From contig CAMOHF010000026.1 in assembly GCA_946614685.1 (NCBI GenBank), positions 1-9,186 on the forward strand: a DNA stretch of 9,186 nt. Reading direction: 5' to 3'. Shown in pieces: positions 7,159-9,186 of this stretch. Each line of letters begins with the position of its first letter. Position 1 is the stretch's first letter. This DNA is from an uncultured Clostridia bacterium. GTDB taxonomy: Bacteria; Bacillota; Clostridia; Lachnospirales; Lachnospiraceae. Under the pieces are notes generated by a model. The model did not search any database. It was not told where the DNA came from and worked only from the letters and a program-made list of their open reading frames with translations. Position numbers and translations under genes: made by a program.

Positions 7159-7239
7159 GGAAAATATCACTTATCGGGAGCTGGCCCACCCCGGAAAATC
7201 TTTGTGCGAATTTAAGACAAAATAGACATGTAGATGTGC

Positions 7240-7268
7240 TTGACAAGAGTAGCTTGCTACAATATAAT
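7240..7268 (+). promoter_or_regulatory. Consensus sigma-A promoter of the marR-ABC operon
   Basis: TTGACA (7240-7245) and TATAAT (7263-7268) match the consensus at all twelve positions, with the optimal 17-bp spacer. The start site is expected near 7275. So strong an unregulated promoter would be costly, which fits repression through the flanking palindromes. Confidence 0.92.
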
Positions 7269-7282
7269 GCGTAGCAGGCTAC
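7249..7282 (+). promoter_or_regulatory. Paired palindromic operators, probably for the adjacent MarR
   Basis: GTAGCTTGCTAC (7249-7260) and GTAGCAGGCTAC (7271-7282) share the arms GTAGC-NN-GCTAC and are 22 bp apart centre to centre, about two helical turns. The first fills the -35/-10 spacer and the second covers the expected transcription start. Two MarR dimers bound here would block RNA polymerase. Assignment to the downstream MarR is inferred from position and from the family's habit of autoregulation. Confidence 0.82.
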
Positions 7283-7312
7283 TTTTATATTGCTGTTTTT
7301 GAACTGTTTTAT

Positions 7313-7317
7313 GGAGG
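7313..7317 (+). promoter_or_regulatory. Ribosome binding site fixing the marR start
   Basis: GGAGG lies 5 nt before the ATG at 7323. An upstream in-frame TTG (7290) lies only about 15 nt from the expected transcription start, and the ATG at 7311 overlaps this site, so both are unlikely starts. Confidence 0.85.
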
Positions 7318-7322
7318 AAAAT

Positions 7323-7742
7323 ATGGAAGACAGAAATATCGGTTATCTGATCAAGCAGATCAGTGAGCGTATGTGCGCTATGGCAGACGCTGCGTTAAAG
7401 AAGCAGGGGATCACATACTCTCAGCTGTGCGTGCTGCATTTTCTTTGGGAGAATGACGGCTCCGCATCTCAGAAGGAAGTGGAGCGTCACCTGAAGGTGT
7501 CACATCCTACGGTGGTCGGTCTTGTGAGCAGACTCGAAAAGAGCGGATTCGTCACATCAAAGCGCGATGCGAAGGATCAGCGCAACAAGATCATTGAGCT
7601 GACGGATCGTGCAAGCAAGCTGAAGGATACGCTGTGCCGCGGCAAGGACGATGCGGAGGCACGTCTCACCGAGAATCTGTCCGAAAAGGAAAAAGATGAG
7701 CTCTACTGGCTGCTCACGCTGGTGAAGAGTTCTATAGAATAA
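7323..7742 (+). CDS. MarR-family transcriptional repressor
   Basis: This 139-residue protein has the typical MarR size and layout. N-terminal dimerisation helices (about 1-30) are followed by a winged helix-turn-helix: the first helix includes TYSQLCVLHFL (31-41), the recognition helix is near 60-73 (SHPTVVGLVSRLEKSG), and the wing carries RDAKDQRNKIIELTD (81-95), the family's conserved Asp/Arg wing. A C-terminal helix pair (about 97-139) completes the dimer interface. Two cysteines (Cys18 and Cys36) lie in the N-terminal helical part and a third (Cys105) in the C-terminal region; whether they sense oxidation cannot be judged from sequence. It probably represses its own promoter through the paired palindromes and is relieved by a small ligand exported by the following ABC transporter. 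The stop lies 16 bp before the transporter start, consistent with one operon. Confidence 0.93.
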   Translation: MEDRNIGYLIKQISERMCAMADAALKKQGITYSQLCVLHFLWENDGSASQKEVERHLKVSHPTVVGLVSRLEKSGFVTSKRDAKDQRNKIIELTDRASKLKDTLCRGKDDAEARLTENLSEKEKDELYWLLTLVKSSIE

Positions 7743-7758
7743 AAGAAAGGAAAAACAC

Positions 7759-9186
7759 ATGATTAAAACACTTGCAAAAAGTGTGCGTGAGTACAAGAAG
7801 CCGGCGATACTTTCGCCCATCCTTGTAAGTTGTGAGGTCGTACTCGAGTGCCTCCTCCCCTTTGTGATGGCGAGCATGATCGACGAGATGGACGGAACGT
7901 CCATGCGCCCGATCATCAAGTACGGCGTCATACTGATTGTACTTGCCATGCTTTCACTTTACTTCGGGTACGCAGCGGCGTCCGCGGCGGCTACGGCGGC
8001 CACGGGATTCGCCAAGAACTTAAGAAAAGACCTCTTTTACAAGGTGCAGGACTACGGATTTGCCGATATCGACAGCTTTTCCACATCCTCGCTTGTTACG
8101 AGACTTACGACGGATGTGGCAAATGTACAAAACGCATTCCAGATGATCATCAGAGGCGTGGTACGTGCGCCGCTGATGCTTATATTCTCCATCGTTATGA
8201 GTATGATGATCAATGTGAAGATGTCCCTCATCTTCATAGCCATCATGCCGGTGCTCGGCATCGCTCTTTTCATGATCTTCAAGGTTGTGTATCCGATCTT
8301 CAAGCGGATTTTTAAAAAGTACGATGCGTTAAACAACTCCGTGCAGGAAAACGTGGCGGGTATCCGCGTTGTGAAATCTTTCGTCAGAGAGAGATACGAG
8401 GCACAGAAGTTCAATGCGGCTTCCGAAGATGTGCGTGCGGAATTCACACGTGCGGAGAAGATCATCGCATTCAACAATCCCATCATGGTCCTGTGTATGT
8501 ATACGGCCATGTTCCTGGTAAGCTTCCTCGGCGCGAAGCTGATCATCAACACCAGGGGCTCCGAGTTTACAACGGGCGAGCTTTCTTCGCTGACCGCCTA
8601 CGGCGTGCAGATCCTGATGGCAATGATGGTGTTCTCCATGATGTTCGTGATGTGCTCCATCGCCTCCGAGGCGGCAAACCGTATCGCAGAGGTGCTTTGC
8701 CACGAGAGCACATTGACCTCTCCGGAGAACGGGGTGACGGAAGTTGCCGACGGCAGCATTACATTTGACCATGTATCGTTTAAATACAGTGAGCGCAGCA
8801 AGAAATATGCGCTTGCGGATATCAATGTGGAGATAAAAAGCGGCGAGACCATCGGTATCGTCGGCGGAACCGGATCTTCCAAGAGTTCACTGATCCAGCT
8901 GATCCCGAGACTCTATGATGTGAGCGAGGGCCGCGTGCTTGTCGGCGGACGAGATGTCAGGGAGTATGACCTGGTGAAGCTTCGCGATGAGGTGGCGGTC
9001 GTGCTCCAGAAAAATGTGCTCTTTGCGGGAACAATCAAGGAAAATCTGCGCTGGGGCGATCCGAATGCTTCGGATGAGGAGCTGGAACGTGTATGCAAAC
9101 TTGCTCAGGCTGACGAATTTATTAGACAGTTCCCGGACGGTTATGATACCAGGATCGAGCAGGGCGGAACCAATGTGTCAGCCGGA
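7759..9186 (+). CDS. ABC exporter half-transporter (multidrug/lipid type), 3' end beyond window
   Basis: The visible 476 residues stay open to the window edge; family members usually have about 570-600. Membrane helices lie within residues 17-300, with the usual exporter segment ENVAGIRVVKSFVRE (197-211). The nucleotide-binding domain starts near 333. Walker A reads GGTGSSKSS (369-377), so Ser374 replaces the usual Gly before Lys375. The Q-loop is Gln417 (VVLQKN), and the sequence ends at TNVSAG (471-476), the beginning of the ABC signature, with Ala where SGG is normal. Walker B and the H-loop are not visible. AGAAAGG (7744-7750) lies 8 nt before the ATG. A MarR gene followed by such a half-transporter often precedes a second one, together forming a heterodimeric exporter, so a partner gene may follow outside the window. 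Substrate is unknown; drug or toxic-metabolite export is the family-based guess. Confidence 0.93.
   Translation, partial: MIKTLAKSVREYKKPAILSPILVSCEVVLECLLPFVMASMIDEMDGTSMRPIIKYGVILIVLAMLSLYFGYAAASAAATAATGFAKNLRKDLFYKVQDYGFADIDSFSTSSLVTRLTTDVANVQNAFQMIIRGVVRAPLMLIFSIVMSMMINVKMSLIFIAIMPVLGIALFMIFKVVYPIFKRIFKKYDALNNSVQENVAGIRVVKSFVRERYEAQKFNAASEDVRAEFTRAEKIIAFNNPIMVLCMYTAMFLVSFLGAKLIINTRGSEFTTGELSSLTAYGVQILMAMMVFSMMFVMCSIASEAANRIAEVLCHESTLTSPENGVTEVADGSITFDHVSFKYSERSKKYALADINVEIKSGETIGIVGGTGSSKSSLIQLIPRLYDVSEGRVLVGGRDVREYDLVKLRDEVAVVLQKNVLFAGTIKENLRWGDPNASDEELERVCKLAQADEFIRQFPDGYDTRIEQGGTNVSAG

Noticed and set aside
7130..7282. MarR control of the leftward signalling operon
   Set aside because: The palindromes are over 90 bp upstream of that operon's predicted -35 and no copy of the motif lies at its promoter.
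8052..8552. Minus-strand frame of 166 residues with hydrophobic stretches
   Set aside because: It is antisense to the membrane domain of the ABC exporter; the hydrophobicity mirrors the coding strand's codon pattern.

Overview
The window looks like a chromosomal segment of a Gram-positive Clostridia-type bacterium, probably Lachnospiraceae-like. The support is moderate GC, strong AGGAGG/AGGGGG ribosome binding sites, consensus sigma-A promoters, overlapping gene junctions, and a MarR-ABC exporter pair typical of that group. The genus cannot be fixed by eye.

Layout. (1) Bases 1-255 hold no convincing gene. They contain two copies of a diverged ~53-bp repeat with inverted GTACGGAC/GTCCGTGC arms, then about eleven copies of a 10-bp unit (CACGAAAAAG-like) whose A-tracts recur every 10 bp. 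(2) Bases 267-7095 are a four-gene minus-strand operon, transcribed right to left. In order it encodes a receiver-HPt protein, a six-TM hybrid kinase with several degenerate modules, a six-TM canonical hybrid kinase fused to a C-terminal DegV-family (FakB-like, fatty-acid-binding fold) domain, and a small pseudoreceiver-receiver protein. The junctions are a 4-bp overlap, an 8-bp overlap and a 1-bp gap. A hairpin plus T-rich terminator lies over the last stop codon, and a plausible promoter lies at 7130-7158. (3) Bases 7096-7322 are a divergent intergenic region with promoters for both sides. The rightward one is a perfect TTGACA-17-TATAAT promoter with two 12-bp palindromes, the probable MarR operators. 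(4) Bases 7323-9186 are a rightward marR gene and an ABC exporter half-transporter that runs off the window.

How the parts may work together. The left operon carries every chemical step of a multistep phosphorelay: a canonical kinase H-box and ATPase, attached receivers, one intact HPt histidine, and a terminal receiver. None of its four proteins has a recognisable DNA-binding, cyclase or other classical output domain. The most unusual element is the DegV domain fused in one reading frame behind the kinase receiver. Its fold signatures are recognisable, but several ligand-contact motifs are altered. A reasonable inference is a membrane-anchored relay that reads, or is gated by, a fatty acid or other lipid and acts through protein contacts. 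The partner hybrid kinase has an Arg in place of the HPt His, degenerate ATP-lid glycines and an extra pseudoreceiver, so it may be a regulatory partner more than an active kinase. The MarR-ABC unit is a separate, probably autoregulated, drug or toxic-compound efflux operon.
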